DNA from: Thermaurantimonas sp046295455
GTDB lineage: Bacteria > Bacteroidota > Bacteroidia > Flavobacteriales > Schleiferiaceae
Direction: 5' to 3'
Assembly (NCBI GenBank): GCA_046295455.1
Contig: JBKBNI010000002.1
Coordinates: 248,001 to 312,000, forward strand
Length of the DNA: 64,000 nt
Shown: in pieces, positions 51,446-61,029 of the stretch
Layout: each line of letters begins with the position of its first letter
Numbering within the stretch: position 1 is the stretch's first letter
Notes under the pieces: model-generated
Database searches by the model: none
What the model was told of the DNA's origin: nothing
The model's input: only the letters and a program-made list of their open reading frames with translations
Made by a program: the position numbers and the translations under genes

Positions 51446-52663
51446 CTAAAGAATGCGGCCGGATATTTTCAAAATTCGAGGAAGCCCGGCTACAGCGGCA
51501 AAGTTGGTGCCATATCCTATAGCGAGCACTGTAGCTGCAATGATGAGCAGTTGTAGCGGTCGGATTTCGACCGGATAGGATTCTACGAGATAACCATCCC
51601 CAAGTTTTACCATCCCAAATACATCCTGGAGCCAGACGAGAGCCGTGCCCAGAAGCATACCTAAAAATACTCCTGATGACACAATCATTAATCCTGTCAT
51701 CCGAAATATCGAAGATATTTGAGAGCGCGTAAGTCCCAGGGCTTGGAGAAGAAAGATATTTTGGCGCTTTTCAAGAATCAGCATTCGCAGAGACCCCATC
51801 AATCCAAAGCTGGCAAGAAGTGCTATGAAGGTAAAAATGAGATATACTACCAGTTTTTCGGCCCGCATGATTTTAAAAAAGACTTCCTGCTGCTCATCCC
51901 GATTGTACACAACATGTCCATTTAAGTACTTTTTCAGCTGATTCTGAATATTTTTATATTGTTTCGGATTTTTCAATCGGACTTCAATAGCGGAATAGGC
52001 ATCATCGTTGTAAGTCAGCCTGCGAAGCATATCCAGCGATACGATAACGTATTTTTCGTCCACTTCCGGTTGGATGGTGAATACCCCTGTGGCCTGCAAG
52101 GTAGCAAGGCTAAACGCACGTTCCGGGCGATTCAGACTCCGGGCATCTGCACGTGGTGCATATACCTGAAAAAATTCGTTCTCAAGGTGTTCGGACATGC
52201 CAAGATGGTAGGCCACACCGATTCCAAGCATGCATGTACCCTCGCGGATATCCGGATGACCATACATCAGGCTCTTGCTCAATTGATTAGTGGTCAGATA
52301 ATTGGAATCTACTCCTTTCAGGACAGCAACAAATTCGCGATCACCCTTCCTCAGATAAACTTTTTCTTCTAAAACAAACGAAAGACTCTCAATTTCAGGA
52401 AACAGCTTCAGCCAAGCGGATATCGAATCCGTACCTGAGGTGTACTTGCCGGTGGCAGGTATGATTTTCAGATCAGGATCGAAGGTATTAAATAATTCTT
52501 TGGAAAAGTGTTCTAACCCGTTAAATGCGCTCAGAACTACCACAAGCGCAATAGTACACGCCGTGATGCCCAGCATTGAGATAAATCCCAGAATATTTAC
52601 CGCACCGGTAGTTGCCTTGCTGCTGAAGTATTTTCGAGCTATAAACCATTGAACGGATTTCAT
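51446..52663 (-). CDS. ABC transporter permease, LolC/LolE-FtsX-MacB type
   Basis: A 405-residue permease with the typical layout: an N-terminal helix (NILGFISMLGITACTIALVVVLSAFNGLEHF), a large periplasmic domain, and three helices in the last 140 residues (VYLIFTFIALLASFGLMGSL, LMIVSSGVFLGMLLGTALVWL, PLQLLIIAATVLAIGYGTNF). Bacteroidota members usually pair with an FtsE/LolD-like ATPase, which is not next to it (one is at 23460). Function may be lipoprotein release from the inner membrane. It ends close to the kinase gene; rbfA lies immediately upstream. Confidence 0.88.
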   Translation of the reverse strand: MKSVQWFIARKYFSSKATTGAVNILGFISMLGITACTIALVVVLSAFNGLEHFSKELFNTFDPDLKIIPATGKYTSGTDSISAWLKLFPEIESLSFVLEEKVYLRKGDREFVAVLKGVDSNYLTTNQLSKSLMYGHPDIREGTCMLGIGVAYHLGMSEHLENEFFQVYAPRADARSLNRPERAFSLATLQATGVFTIQPEVDEKYVIVSLDMLRRLTYNDDAYSAIEVRLKNPKQYKNIQNQLKKYLNGHVVYNRDEQQEVFFKIMRAEKLVVYLIFTFIALLASFGLMGSLRMLILEKRQNIFLLQALGLTRSQISSIFRMTGLMIVSSGVFLGMLLGTALVWLQDVFGMVKLGDGYLVESYPVEIRPLQLLIIAATVLAIGYGTNFAAVAGLPRILKISGRIL

Positions 52664-52665
52664 TT

Positions 52666-53025
52666 TTATTTGATAGGGTTATCCCCTCCTTCTTTTAATA
52701 ATCGTTTAATTTCTTCCTCTCTCTCAAAGGCATCGTCGATGACAAAGTTTAATTCAGGCATGATCCGCAGGTGCTTTCCGAGCATTTTAGAAGATTCGTT
52801 TTTTATTGCTAAATAATTGGTGTCGATAAATTCTTTTACTTCCGAAGATTTGGCAAATGGAAATACACTGAGATAAACCCTAGCCACAGATAAGTCCGGT
52901 GAAATTTTTACAGCTGTTACACTGACGAGAACACCGGGAAAATGGCTTTTTCCTATTCTTTGAAAGAGGTTGCCAAATTCTTCTTGGAGGAATGATTCTA
53001 TCCTTGCTATCCTGTTTGCTTTCAT
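52666..53025 (-). CDS. rbfA: 30S ribosome-binding factor A
   Basis: RbfA helps mature the 16S rRNA 5' end in the 30S subunit. The 119-residue protein shows the family's KH-like fold with RIARIESFLQEEFGNLFQR, VSVTAVKISPDLSVARVYLSVF and MPELNFVIDDAFEREEEI. It overlaps the thiL stop by four bases (ATGA) and precedes the permease gene by 2 bases, so all three are co-transcribed. Confidence 0.93.
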   Translation of the reverse strand: MKANRIARIESFLQEEFGNLFQRIGKSHFPGVLVSVTAVKISPDLSVARVYLSVFPFAKSSEVKEFIDTNYLAIKNESSKMLGKHLRIMPELNFVIDDAFEREEEIKRLLKEGGDNPIK

Positions 53026-54086
53026 TCTGCAGTCTGTTTAGTTGTGTTAAAAGAATTCCATCCCTGAGCAGTGATGGGAATCTCCTCATTGAGATGGGTG
53101 ACTAATATGGCAGGCAGATTAGCCTCTGTCATGTGGCCAATTACCGTGAAATCGGGGTGATTTTTAATTTTTTCATAATCACTCAACGGAATTGTGAACA
53201 GCAGCTCATAATCCTCACCTCCGTTGAGGGCAGCCGTGATGGCATTGATCTGCATCTCTTCACATACTTTAAAGGTCTGCTGATCGATTGGCAATTTGTT
53301 TTCGTAAATACGCGCTCCAATTCCACTCTTGGTCACAAGGTGGAGCAGCTCACTGGACAATCCGTCGCTGATGTCGATCATACTTGTAGGCTTTATCCCC
53401 AGTGATTTCAATTCTTTTATTGCATCTATTCTGGCCTCCGGCCGCAGGAGTCGGCGAATGACATAATCATAGGCTGACAGATCTGGCTGGACATAAGGGT
53501 TGACTTTGTAGACTTCTTTCTCCCGTTCGAGCACCAGAAGTCCACAATAAGCTCCTCCGATATCACCGGTTAAAACAATTAGGTCGGAAGGCCGCGCCGT
53601 ACTACGGAGTATAGCCTCACTTTTGTGTACTCTACCAAGGGCTGTAATGCTGAGAACCATTCCCTTGGTGGTAGTAGTCGTATCACCCCCTATTAAATCA
53701 ATCCCATAATGTGAACAGGCCAACTGCATGCCTGCATAGAGCTCTTCAATGGCTTCTACAGAACTCCGTGCGGAAACCGCAATACCTGCTACTACATGGG
53801 TGGGTTCTCCGCCCATCGCTGCGATATCGGATACATTAATTGCTATCGCCTTGTATCCCAGATGTTTCAGTGGAGTATAGAAAAAATCAAAATGGACACC
53901 CTCAATGAGTAAATCTTTAGTAATGAGCGTTTCAAATCCCTGATGATCAATGATGGCTGCGTCATCGCCAATACTTTGTATAGTATCGGTTCTTTCTGCC
54001 TTCAAAAGCGAGGATAAATGGTCTATCAAACCAAATTCGCCTAACTCACTAAGTGGCGTAAATTTCTGATTTTTATCTTCAAGCAT
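53022..54086 (-). CDS. thiL: Thiamine-monophosphate kinase
   Basis: ThiL phosphorylates thiamine monophosphate to the active cofactor thiamine diphosphate. The 354-residue protein starts MLEDKNQKFTPLSELGEFGLI, has the metal-binding GDDAAI (42-47) and LLIEGVHFDF, and the DLIGGDTTTTTKG and MIDISDGLSSEL segments of the family. It stands alone among the thiamine genes in this window. Overlap with rbfA is ATGA. Confidence 0.95.
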   Translation of the reverse strand: MLEDKNQKFTPLSELGEFGLIDHLSSLLKAERTDTIQSIGDDAAIIDHQGFETLITKDLLIEGVHFDFFYTPLKHLGYKAIAINVSDIAAMGGEPTHVVAGIAVSARSSVEAIEELYAGMQLACSHYGIDLIGGDTTTTTKGMVLSITALGRVHKSEAILRSTARPSDLIVLTGDIGGAYCGLLVLEREKEVYKVNPYVQPDLSAYDYVIRRLLRPEARIDAIKELKSLGIKPTSMIDISDGLSSELLHLVTKSGIGARIYENKLPIDQQTFKVCEEMQINAITAALNGGEDYELLFTIPLSDYEKIKNHPDFTVIGHMTEANLPAILVTHLNEEIPITAQGWNSFNTTKQTAE

Positions 54087-54089
54087 TTT

Positions 54090-54848
54090 TTAGAAAAAGT
54101 AATATCGCAAACCGACAGTTAGCCCTGCTGAAAAATAACGTTCTCGCGGAAAATTTTCGCTGTTCTCAAACATCGGATTGAGCATGTAGTGAAAAAACGG
54201 ACGCACAAAAACGGAAAATTCCTCTATCAATCTGAAATTACCGCTGAGTGATACCCCCACAGTGATGTTAAATTTCTCAGCCTGTTCGGTAATATCGAAT
54301 TGGATTAGCTCTGCACCAGTCTGTTTATCAAATGCTTTTCCTCTGTAATTTCTGAGAAAGTTGAGTTGAATTAAAGGAATAAACTCCAGATCAAAAACCT
54401 CTGTAATAGACCCCCGGAAAGAAAACTGAATAGGTACATTCACAAAATCCAGTCGACTGCGAAGGTCATACAATTTGTCCTGAAACTCATAATTCGGATC
54501 ATGAAATCCAACGATTCCATATTGTGCACCAAGCCATAGCTCTAACGAAGAAGCTAACCGAACAACCACGTCACCCCCAAAGCTGTATGCAAGTATAGGT
54601 TTTGTCCTTCGCTCATTGCTACTACCGATGGGCAACCCGCCGGCACCTATTGAATCACTCATAATCCGCCTGTTCGTTAGATATGGGTTGAAGTTTAGTG
54701 CCAAGGAAAGTCTCGACTTTTTGATCTGAGAGTCTGTAAAATAAATAATTTGTTCTCTGTCCCTTTTTTGCCCATGCGCTACTGATAAAGATCCAAAGAA
54801 CATGATGCCAAAAAATAGGACTGAAAAACAATTTAATCTAAAATTCAT
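54090..54848 (-). CDS. Outer membrane beta-barrel protein
   Basis: A 252-residue protein with a signal peptide (ending near AHGQ), a short charged region, and amphipathic strands typical of a small outer membrane barrel (RLSLALNFNPYL, SLELWLGAQYGIVG, FNITVGVSLSGNF), ending FSAGLTVGLRYYFF with a terminal aromatic as expected for Bam-dependent insertion. No family name is assigned. Its start overlaps the 3' end of the polysaccharide ligase gene by 11 bases. Confidence 0.72.
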   Translation of the reverse strand: MNFRLNCFSVLFFGIMFFGSLSVAHGQKRDREQIIYFTDSQIKKSRLSLALNFNPYLTNRRIMSDSIGAGGLPIGSSNERRTKPILAYSFGGDVVVRLASSLELWLGAQYGIVGFHDPNYEFQDKLYDLRSRLDFVNVPIQFSFRGSITEVFDLEFIPLIQLNFLRNYRGKAFDKQTGAELIQFDITEQAEKFNITVGVSLSGNFRLIEEFSVFVRPFFHYMLNPMFENSENFPRERYFSAGLTVGLRYYFF

Positions 54849-56115
54849 TTCGTGTAGTGATACTATTTTCTTGCAAAGCTATTCCACTTTCTGCTAAAGT
54901 CGGCAACATCATTCCCAGGAAGACTACCCCCCACTGTCTTTCGAGATAACTCTCCGTCAAAAAACACAAAACAACATATCCCGTTGCTGCAAAAATATGC
55001 CAGGCACTTTTTCGAACAGATACATATATTGTTGGAATAAAAATGTATATCAATGATGCTAAACCTATCACCCCGACGGCAAGTGTGGTTTCAATAAATT
55101 GATTGTGTGCATTGAACTTCTCCCGATGGCCATAAATAAACTTATTGCGCATATAACTTTCTTCAAGGTGATCACGGGCATCTCCAATACCGCTACCAAA
55201 AAATGGGCGTTTTTTTATTTCCTGAAGAGCACATTTCCATTCGGCCAGTCGGATTGTTATACCATTAAATCCCTCGTGAAATGTTTCAGCTTCAATGTTG
55301 TATCGAAATGAGGTAAGATCAGAAAATCTCCCAAGGACTTTGTTGGGAAGTACAGACCACAACAATCCGGTAAAAAGTATTACAATACTCAATAATCCAA
55401 AAGATTTAAATACAGATATTTTTCGAAAGAAAACAAATACTGAAAGGAGAATTATAATAAAAATCAGTGCAAGTATATTCATACGGCTTTGAGACATCAA
55501 AACAAGTATGAGCAGGCTACACAAAGCAGACCAATTCAGGATATTTTTTGTATCTTTAGTCACATAATATCCCGCAATAAAAAAGGCTGTCCCCGCCCAC
55601 AATGAGAGATAAGCGGGATGTATGACCCACTCGGTCAAGCCTGCGTATGTGAAATAGGTGCTGATCACTTCGCCTGTGTCAGGATATGTGTAGTATATAC
55701 CGCCGTTGTATAAGGACCTGCAAAGTGCAACAATAAAAAAATAGGGTGTGGCAAGTGCAAAAAGACCAACATAATTTCTTAGCATTTTATGGATAATATC
55801 CCCACTTACGTTGCCATAATAAATCGATAAAACAACTGGCAAAATGATTAGAGGAAGCTTAATAGATATTTTAACCATTGCCTCCTCATGATTCGTACTA
55901 TAAAATATTGAAATAAAATAAAGTAAAAAAAACAACAAAAATGGAAGGTAATATGGTCTCGCTTTTTTAATCGATATTTTTTTTAATACAATCAATATAA
56001 TGGTGAATAATACAAATACACCTATGATGAGTCCGGATGTATTTCCGGGCACAATACACGATGAGGGGATCAAAACCCCAAATGTCAAAAGTGTCCTTTC
56101 AACGGTAAAGTTCAA
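54838..56115 (-). CDS. O-antigen ligase / polysaccharide polymerase family membrane protein
   Basis: A 425-residue polytopic protein with about ten to twelve helices. The large loop contains RLAEWKCALQEIKKRPFFGSGIGD and the KFNAHNQFIETTLAVGVIG segment, which match the Wzy/WaaL family. WaaL joins O-antigen to lipid A core; Wzy polymerases have similar topology, so the exact role is uncertain. The start is TTG at 56115 in a 17-base overlap with the upstream glycosyltransferase gene. The neighbouring initiating transferase suggests surface polysaccharide synthesis. Confidence 0.85.
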   Translation of the reverse strand: MNFTVERTLLTFGVLIPSSCIVPGNTSGLIIGVFVLFTIILIVLKKISIKKARPYYLPFLLFFLLYFISIFYSTNHEEAMVKISIKLPLIILPVVLSIYYGNVSGDIIHKMLRNYVGLFALATPYFFIVALCRSLYNGGIYYTYPDTGEVISTYFTYAGLTEWVIHPAYLSLWAGTAFFIAGYYVTKDTKNILNWSALCSLLILVLMSQSRMNILALIFIIILLSVFVFFRKISVFKSFGLLSIVILFTGLLWSVLPNKVLGRFSDLTSFRYNIEAETFHEGFNGITIRLAEWKCALQEIKKRPFFGSGIGDARDHLEESYMRNKFIYGHREKFNAHNQFIETTLAVGVIGLASLIYIFIPTIYVSVRKSAWHIFAATGYVVLCFLTESYLERQWGVVFLGMMLPTLAESGIALQENSITTRNEF

Positions 56116-57166
56116 CTCTCTTTTTATTCTGCTTTAATAAAAATATGATTCCTGAAAAAAGAATTGACAATCCAGCAAATAGAATTAACTGATACTTTGG
56201 AAGAATTATTCCATTTAAATACCACGCCAAAAATATAATAAAAATATTGTATACATATAGTAAAAATGCAGCCTGGTGGTGCTTCATTCCAATATCCACA
56301 AGCATGTGATGAATGTGATTTCGATCAGCTCTAAAGGGGGATTTTTGATGGATAAATATGCGAATAAACACAATTCGTATTGTATCATAGACAGGAATAA
56401 TCATCACAGCCAATGCATACACAACTGCTGAAATATTATAAAAAATATTTGGCTGATAATCTTCACTTACTTTTATAAAATAAACTGTGAGTACAGTCAT
56501 CAGAAATCCAACTACCATCGACCCGGAATCACCCATAAAAATCTTACCTTTAAAATTGTAGATGATAAATGCCAGTAGGGCACCAAAAGTACAAATGGAA
56601 AGAAGCAAAAAAAGAGGTTCATTCATCACCCAAAACCACCATGAAAACGTTAAACTTGCAATAATTCCAATTCCTGCAGTTAGACCATTGATTCCATCTA
56701 TGAAGTTAAACGCATTGATCAAAAAAAGGAAAATAAATATCGTCAAAATAATACTTGCAAAATAAGGAATTTCAAATATACCGAAGATTCCATAAATACT
56801 CTTAATACGTACACCGCCGTGTATGGAGACGATGGCCGATGCAACCAACTGTCCAAGGAGTTTTTTATACGGTACCATTGGGTATAAATCATCTTTAATA
56901 CCGGTAACAAAGAGAACTATCAAGGCGCATAAAATACTGTTGAGTTCTTGATATGGAATACCCGCAGAAAAAAAGAGAAAACTAAAAATCATTCCTCCAA
57001 AAATCCCGATCCCACCTAAAGCAGATGTCCGGTGGCGATGTTTTTTCCGTCTGTCAGGTTTATCATATAATTTTTTTACAAGACTCAACCGTATGATCGG
57101 TGGAATACTGAAATATGTAATAAAAAAAGAACACACAGCAGCTAGTATCGGTAGATAGGGGTTCAC
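56099..57166 (-). CDS. MraY/WecA-type undecaprenyl-phosphate sugar-1-phosphate transferase
   Basis: A 355-residue integral membrane enzyme with about ten helices that starts surface polysaccharide synthesis by placing a sugar phosphate on undecaprenyl phosphate. Conserved pieces are KKHRHRTSALGGIGIFGG, NAFNFIDGINGL (catalytic Asp), IFMGDSGSMVVG and DRNHIHHMLVD. The last motif is characteristic of WecA/TagO types rather than peptidoglycan MraY. The start is GTG. The probable operon partner is the ligase gene. Confidence 0.92.
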   Translation of the reverse strand: MNPYLPILAAVCSFFITYFSIPPIIRLSLVKKLYDKPDRRKKHRHRTSALGGIGIFGGMIFSFLFFSAGIPYQELNSILCALIVLFVTGIKDDLYPMVPYKKLLGQLVASAIVSIHGGVRIKSIYGIFGIFEIPYFASIILTIFIFLFLINAFNFIDGINGLTAGIGIIASLTFSWWFWVMNEPLFLLLSICTFGALLAFIIYNFKGKIFMGDSGSMVVGFLMTVLTVYFIKVSEDYQPNIFYNISAVVYALAVMIIPVYDTIRIVFIRIFIHQKSPFRADRNHIHHMLVDIGMKHHQAAFLLYVYNIFIIFLAWYLNGIILPKYQLILFAGLSILFSGIIFLLKQNKKRVELYR

Positions 57167-57245
57167 CAGGAGTCTCTTTGTCTGATTAAAAAAGAAACTG
57201 CAAAAAAACTAAAATATCCCTTAACTCCTAAAGCAAAGATGTACT

Positions 57246-57274
57246 AAAAAAAAGCCCTGCTTTCACAGGGCTTT
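57246..57274 (-). terminator. Terminator of the peroxiredoxin gene
   Basis: Stem AAAGCCCTG/CAGGGCTTT with a 6-base loop followed on the minus strand by a run of eight T. Confidence 0.87.
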
Positions 57275-57294
57275 GCTTTGGATGATTTTGATTT

Positions 57295-57927
57295 TTAGTG
57301 TTTACTGAGATACTCCGCTACTCCGCTGTGTGTGGCATTCATTCCTTCTTTTCCTTTGCTCCAGTTGGCAGGGCACACTTCTCCCTTTTCTTCAAAATAC
57401 TGAAGAGCATCTACCATTCTGAGTGCCTCATCGACACTTCTGCCAAGAGGCATGTCATTGACCAACTGATGGCGGACGATGCCATTTTTGTCGATTAAAA
57501 AGAGCCCTCTGTACGCCACAAGCTCACCGTCTGCACAAAGTTCTTCATTGTCATTATAATAATATGATCCCGCAAGAACATCATAGTTACTGGCAATGGT
57601 CTTATTCGTATCTGCAAGAATTGGGTATGTAACTCCTTTGATACCTCCCTGTTCTTTCGATAGCTGAAGCCAACCCCAGTGCGATTGTTCGGTGTCGGTG
57701 GAAGCAGCTATAACTTGTACATTTCGAGCCTCGAATTCAGCTAATTTCTCCTGAAAGGCATGTAACTCTGTAGGACAAACAAAGGTAAAGTCTTTTGGAT
57801 AGAAGAATAACAGCACATACTTCTTACCCTCAAATTGGTTAAGAGTAAAGTTTTCAACTATTTCTTCGCCGTTTATTACAGCGTTAACACTAAAGTCTGG
57901 TGCTTTTTTACCTACTAAAACTCCCAT
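57295..57927 (-). CDS. Peroxiredoxin (typical 2-Cys, AhpC/Prx1 type)
   Basis: A 210-residue thiol peroxidase starting at MGVLVGKKAPDF; the longer frame with a TTG start is rejected since it overlaps the promoter. The peroxidatic Cys51 is in FTFVCPTEL and the resolving Cys185 in GEVCPANW. It would reduce hydrogen peroxide and organic peroxides using thioredoxin or AhpF-like reductases. No AhpF is adjacent. It has a good promoter and its own terminator. Confidence 0.95.
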   Translation of the reverse strand: MGVLVGKKAPDFSVNAVINGEEIVENFTLNQFEGKKYVLLFFYPKDFTFVCPTELHAFQEKLAEFEARNVQVIAASTDTEQSHWGWLQLSKEQGGIKGVTYPILADTNKTIASNYDVLAGSYYYNDNEELCADGELVAYRGLFLIDKNGIVRHQLVNDMPLGRSVDEALRMVDALQYFEEKGEVCPANWSKGKEGMNATHSGVAEYLSKH

Positions 57928-57954
57928 ATTGTTATTTTTTTGATTAAACTGACA

Positions 57955-57982
57955 CAAAGGTAGAGCAGCAGCTTTAAGCCAA
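57955..57982 (-). promoter_or_regulatory. Promoter of the peroxiredoxin gene
   Basis: On the minus strand a TTG (57982-57980), a 17-base spacer and TACCTTTG (57962-57955) match the Bacteroidota consensus. It lies 27 bases before the ATG. No OxyR- or PerR-type operator was recognised here. Confidence 0.65.
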
Positions 57983-58034
57983 TATTATAAGTTCAATATA
58001 TTTTTCTGAATTTTTAATAGATTACAGCTATCAT

Positions 58035-58748
58035 TCAATGCATATATTCCACCATTATATAAGCTAAAGAGGAAGAGGCTACAAATGTGAGTATCTTCAT
58101 CAAATTAAACCGATGGTTATGGCTGCTCTCAAATAAGATTGTGGTCGAAATATGCATAAAAATGCCTGCAACAATCGCCAATAAATACACCAATAATTTT
58201 TTGAAAAACGGGACATAATATCCAATCATAGCTCCGGCAGGGGAGCTAAGTGCAAAAAGACCTAAATATAATAAAATCTTGGTTCGGGTCAGTTCCTTGG
58301 CTTTTAATATCACATATAAAATGATTCCGATAGGTATATGGTGAAATACTATTCCCCAAAACAACAGATTCCCTTCATCTAAAATCCACTGAACACCAAG
58401 AGGTAAGCTCTCCAACATGCTATGTAGGTACAGACCGGCCACAGCAGCTTTAGACAGTTTGAAGGGATGATCGTGACCGTGATGATGGCCGTGCTCAATG
58501 CCCTGGGTAAAAAATTCAAGAACGATTTGAACAAAAATTCCAAGAAGCAGAAAAACTCCTATCAAATGGTCATGCCCATTGATTTCATAGACATAAGGCA
58601 GAATATGCAATACGGTAATCGCCAATATAAAAGAGCCGCAAAATGTGAGTAGTATTTTAAATGCGGATTGATTTCGGGAAATAAACCAACGGGCTAACCA
58701 AGCTCCAGAGAAAGTGCTTAGAAAGAGAATAGAAAGATTAACAGTCAA
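58035..58748 (-). CDS. ZIP family divalent metal transporter
   Basis: A 237-residue protein with about eight helices and a His-rich loop (EHGHHHGHDHP) between helices III and IV, as in zinc and other ZIP transporters. The conserved HSMLESLPLGV segment and GIVFHHIPIGIIL place it in the ZIP family. It takes up zinc or related ions. The start is a TTG in a TTGA overlap with the methyltransferase gene. No Zur-type box is seen in front, since it lies inside the transcript. Confidence 0.85.
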   Translation of the reverse strand: MTVNLSILFLSTFSGAWLARWFISRNQSAFKILLTFCGSFILAITVLHILPYVYEINGHDHLIGVFLLLGIFVQIVLEFFTQGIEHGHHHGHDHPFKLSKAAVAGLYLHSMLESLPLGVQWILDEGNLLFWGIVFHHIPIGIILYVILKAKELTRTKILLYLGLFALSSPAGAMIGYYVPFFKKLLVYLLAIVAGIFMHISTTILFESSHNHRFNLMKILTFVASSSLAYIMVEYMH

Positions 58749-59473
58749 GGCTTTTCTGCTATTAAAATGACGCGGTCTGATTTGTCTTTACTAAATGGGT
58801 TCAGATGTATATCCCCATAAAGCTGACGAACGATCAAACCAGAACGCTCGATTAATTTTTGCAACAAAGTTGCATTAAAAAGACGAACCCTTTCAAAAAA
58901 TGTGTAAATCCGACCTGCGTCATTGACAACGATTTGCTTAACAATACTCTCTCCCTCAATATATTTTGTGATTTCAAAAGAAATACCTTCAGTTTCAATG
59001 ATTTGATTGGGACTAATTCCCTGTTTTACAGCGTGTGCATTTAAATAATCCAAAATAAGTAAACCTCCGGCTTTGAGTGAGGTGTAGATGTGATGAATTG
59101 CCTCTACGTGTTCTTCCATAGTGTCAAAATATCCGAAGGATGTAAAAAGATTGAAAACGGCGTCATATACTTCACATCCATAAGGTTTCCTCATATCATG
59201 CACGAAGTACTGTACTCCTGGTGTCCCTTGAAGGACGGCAAAGTCAATGGAAGATGCCGAAATATCAAAACCTGTGACCAATCCGGCATACTCAGCCAGT
59301 ATTCGGGCGTGACGACCTCTTCCACATGCCAGGTCAAGTACATGAGCACTGCTGGCGAGATGTATTTTTTCACACAGATTGGTTATGAATTTTCGGGCCT
59401 CCAGCTCGTCACGATATTTGTACAGAATGTGGTAATAGTCTGTATCAAACCATACTTTAAACCAGTCTTTCAT
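58745..59473 (-). CDS. Class I SAM-dependent methyltransferase
   Basis: A 242-residue methyltransferase starting at MKDWFKVWFDTDYYH; an in-frame upstream start overlaps the porin gene. Motif I is VLDLACGRGRHARIL (about 45-59) and the acidic loop ends in GFDISASS. Motif IV is YDAVFNLFTSFGYF and the later GGLLILDYLN segment is typical. Substrate is unknown; the FTSFGYF segment is common in small-molecule methyltransferases. It overlaps the ZIP gene by four bases and lies 10 bases after the porin gene. Confidence 0.85.
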   Translation of the reverse strand: MKDWFKVWFDTDYYHILYKYRDELEARKFITNLCEKIHLASSAHVLDLACGRGRHARILAEYAGLVTGFDISASSIDFAVLQGTPGVQYFVHDMRKPYGCEVYDAVFNLFTSFGYFDTMEEHVEAIHHIYTSLKAGGLLILDYLNAHAVKQGISPNQIIETEGISFEITKYIEGESIVKQIVVNDAGRIYTFFERVRLFNATLLQKLIERSGLIVRQLYGDIHLNPFSKDKSDRVILIAEKP

Positions 59474-59483
59474 CAAAAGAAGA

Positions 59484-60935
59484 TCACAAACTTCTGAACA
59501 CAAGTGTAAGCATCAATGTGTTGCGAATATTGCGCATATTCGCTGCCGGAACAAAAGCCGCATCATACATAAAGAAATCCTGATTGTTGAGCATTCTCAT
59601 GAAGGATAGGTCTACCTGAAATTCGTCACCTCTATATCCCAAACCTGTATGTATTCCATTGAACCTTCCCGACTTTGAGTCATTTGCAAAAGGCGAAGTC
59701 ACGTGACTGTATCCTCCCCGAATTACCAAACGCTCAACTCTCCATTCGGTACCCAGCCTGAACTGGTGTGATATCCTGTAAAGATCCCGGATCTGTCTGT
59801 TGTCTTCTGATAAGTTGAGCAATGAAGATCGTAGCCTGTTTGTGCTGAAATCAGTTAAATGATATTCAGCTGAAATCAAACCAAGATTATCAAATATATA
59901 AGCTCCTCCCAGCTGCAGCCGAAGTGGGGTAGTAAGCTGAAATCGTATATTGTCGTCTGCCAATGGAACCGGCCTGTGCTCTACCCCGTCAAAGGTCCTG
60001 CTCTGGGGGGCCACTTCAAAGTTCCCACGGATGGTATACAAGGTAGGCGTATGGATTGCGGCAGATAGCCGAATATTTTGCTCTATTCGATAGATTACAC
60101 CAGCTTTTAGATTGATGCCCGTACCTCTTAGATTTAAAAATTCGCGAAATTGATAGGATCGAAGGATAGATGATATGTCGTAATTTGATTCTGAATAAAA
60201 GACTTCTTCTGAATAGTTCATAAATGGTATGCCTAACTGGACACCCCATTGCACTTTATTCAAATAGTTGCCACCATATGTAAGAGCAAGCTCTGAAATA
60301 GTCCCCTGCGTACGACGTTGATGTCTGTGAAGAATATCGTCTCCAAATGCCCAAAGTTTATCAATCACTTTGGTATTCTCATCTGTGTAATCAAAAAGAA
60401 AAGGGAAAAATCCCATGTAATACAGATAAGGATCGTTGGCTAAAAGCTGGGATTCGGTTTGACCCTTGACCTGCTCAAACCATACTTCTCCGATAGAACT
60501 GGAGTGCACACCATCAATCTGATGTTCGCTGTCAAGATTTGCAAGTCTGTTAAACGTAAGAGCGAAGTTGGTTTTATTCTTAGCTTGTCGCTTGTTTTCG
60601 ATCTTTCTAACAAAACCAAGGTTGCCAAATAGCAATCTGTCATATGTGGAGGGTGTTGTAATTCCCTGAAATTGTGCATCAATATTGCTATACAAAAATC
60701 CAAAAGAAAAGATTGTTTCATCCATCCGAAATACTCCTATGCCGGCGGGATTGTCATGAATTCCGGATATGTCATTTCCAAGAGCTCCAAAGGCCCCGGC
60801 AGTTCCATTGTATCGGGCTGTTCCATATGGTAAAAGAAAACTAAACCTCAACGCATCGGTAGCATTTTGTGCAATCCCGTTAGAACAAATTCCTACTGAA
60901 AGTAAAAAGGCGCCAAAAGTTTTTTGAAGTGACAT
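59484..60935 (-). CDS. Outer membrane transport protein, FadL/OmpP1-like
   Basis: A 483-residue barrel protein with a signal peptide (NGIAQN). The N-terminal GTAGAFGALGNDISGIHDNPAG segment is characteristic of FadL/OmpP1/TodX proteins, which import hydrophobic compounds. The rest has about 14 strands with aromatic girdles; it ends in LMLTLVFRSL. Substrate is unknown. It is followed by the methyltransferase gene and preceded by a terminator-delimited lipoprotein gene. Confidence 0.85.
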   Translation of the reverse strand: MSLQKTFGAFLLSVGICSNGIAQNATDALRFSFLLPYGTARYNGTAGAFGALGNDISGIHDNPAGIGVFRMDETIFSFGFLYSNIDAQFQGITTPSTYDRLLFGNLGFVRKIENKRQAKNKTNFALTFNRLANLDSEHQIDGVHSSSIGEVWFEQVKGQTESQLLANDPYLYYMGFFPFLFDYTDENTKVIDKLWAFGDDILHRHQRRTQGTISELALTYGGNYLNKVQWGVQLGIPFMNYSEEVFYSESNYDISSILRSYQFREFLNLRGTGINLKAGVIYRIEQNIRLSAAIHTPTLYTIRGNFEVAPQSRTFDGVEHRPVPLADDNIRFQLTTPLRLQLGGAYIFDNLGLISAEYHLTDFSTNRLRSSLLNLSEDNRQIRDLYRISHQFRLGTEWRVERLVIRGGYSHVTSPFANDSKSGRFNGIHTGLGYRGDEFQVDLSFMRMLNNQDFFMYDAAFVPAANMRNIRNTLMLTLVFRSL

Positions 60936-60966
60936 ATTTGATTTGTTGATATTATTTTAATACTAT

Positions 60967-60995
60967 AAAAAAAAGGCAGATTCTTCTGCCTTTTT
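60967..60995 (-). terminator. Terminator of the Met/Trp-rich lipoprotein gene
   Basis: Stem AAAAAGGCAGA / TCTGCCTTTTT with a 4-base loop and an A/T run. It ends the minus-strand transcript from 62280 and could also work the other way. Confidence 0.8.
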
Positions 60996-61029
60996 AAATT
61001 TTATAGCCACACAGAGGCAGTGCAGGGAA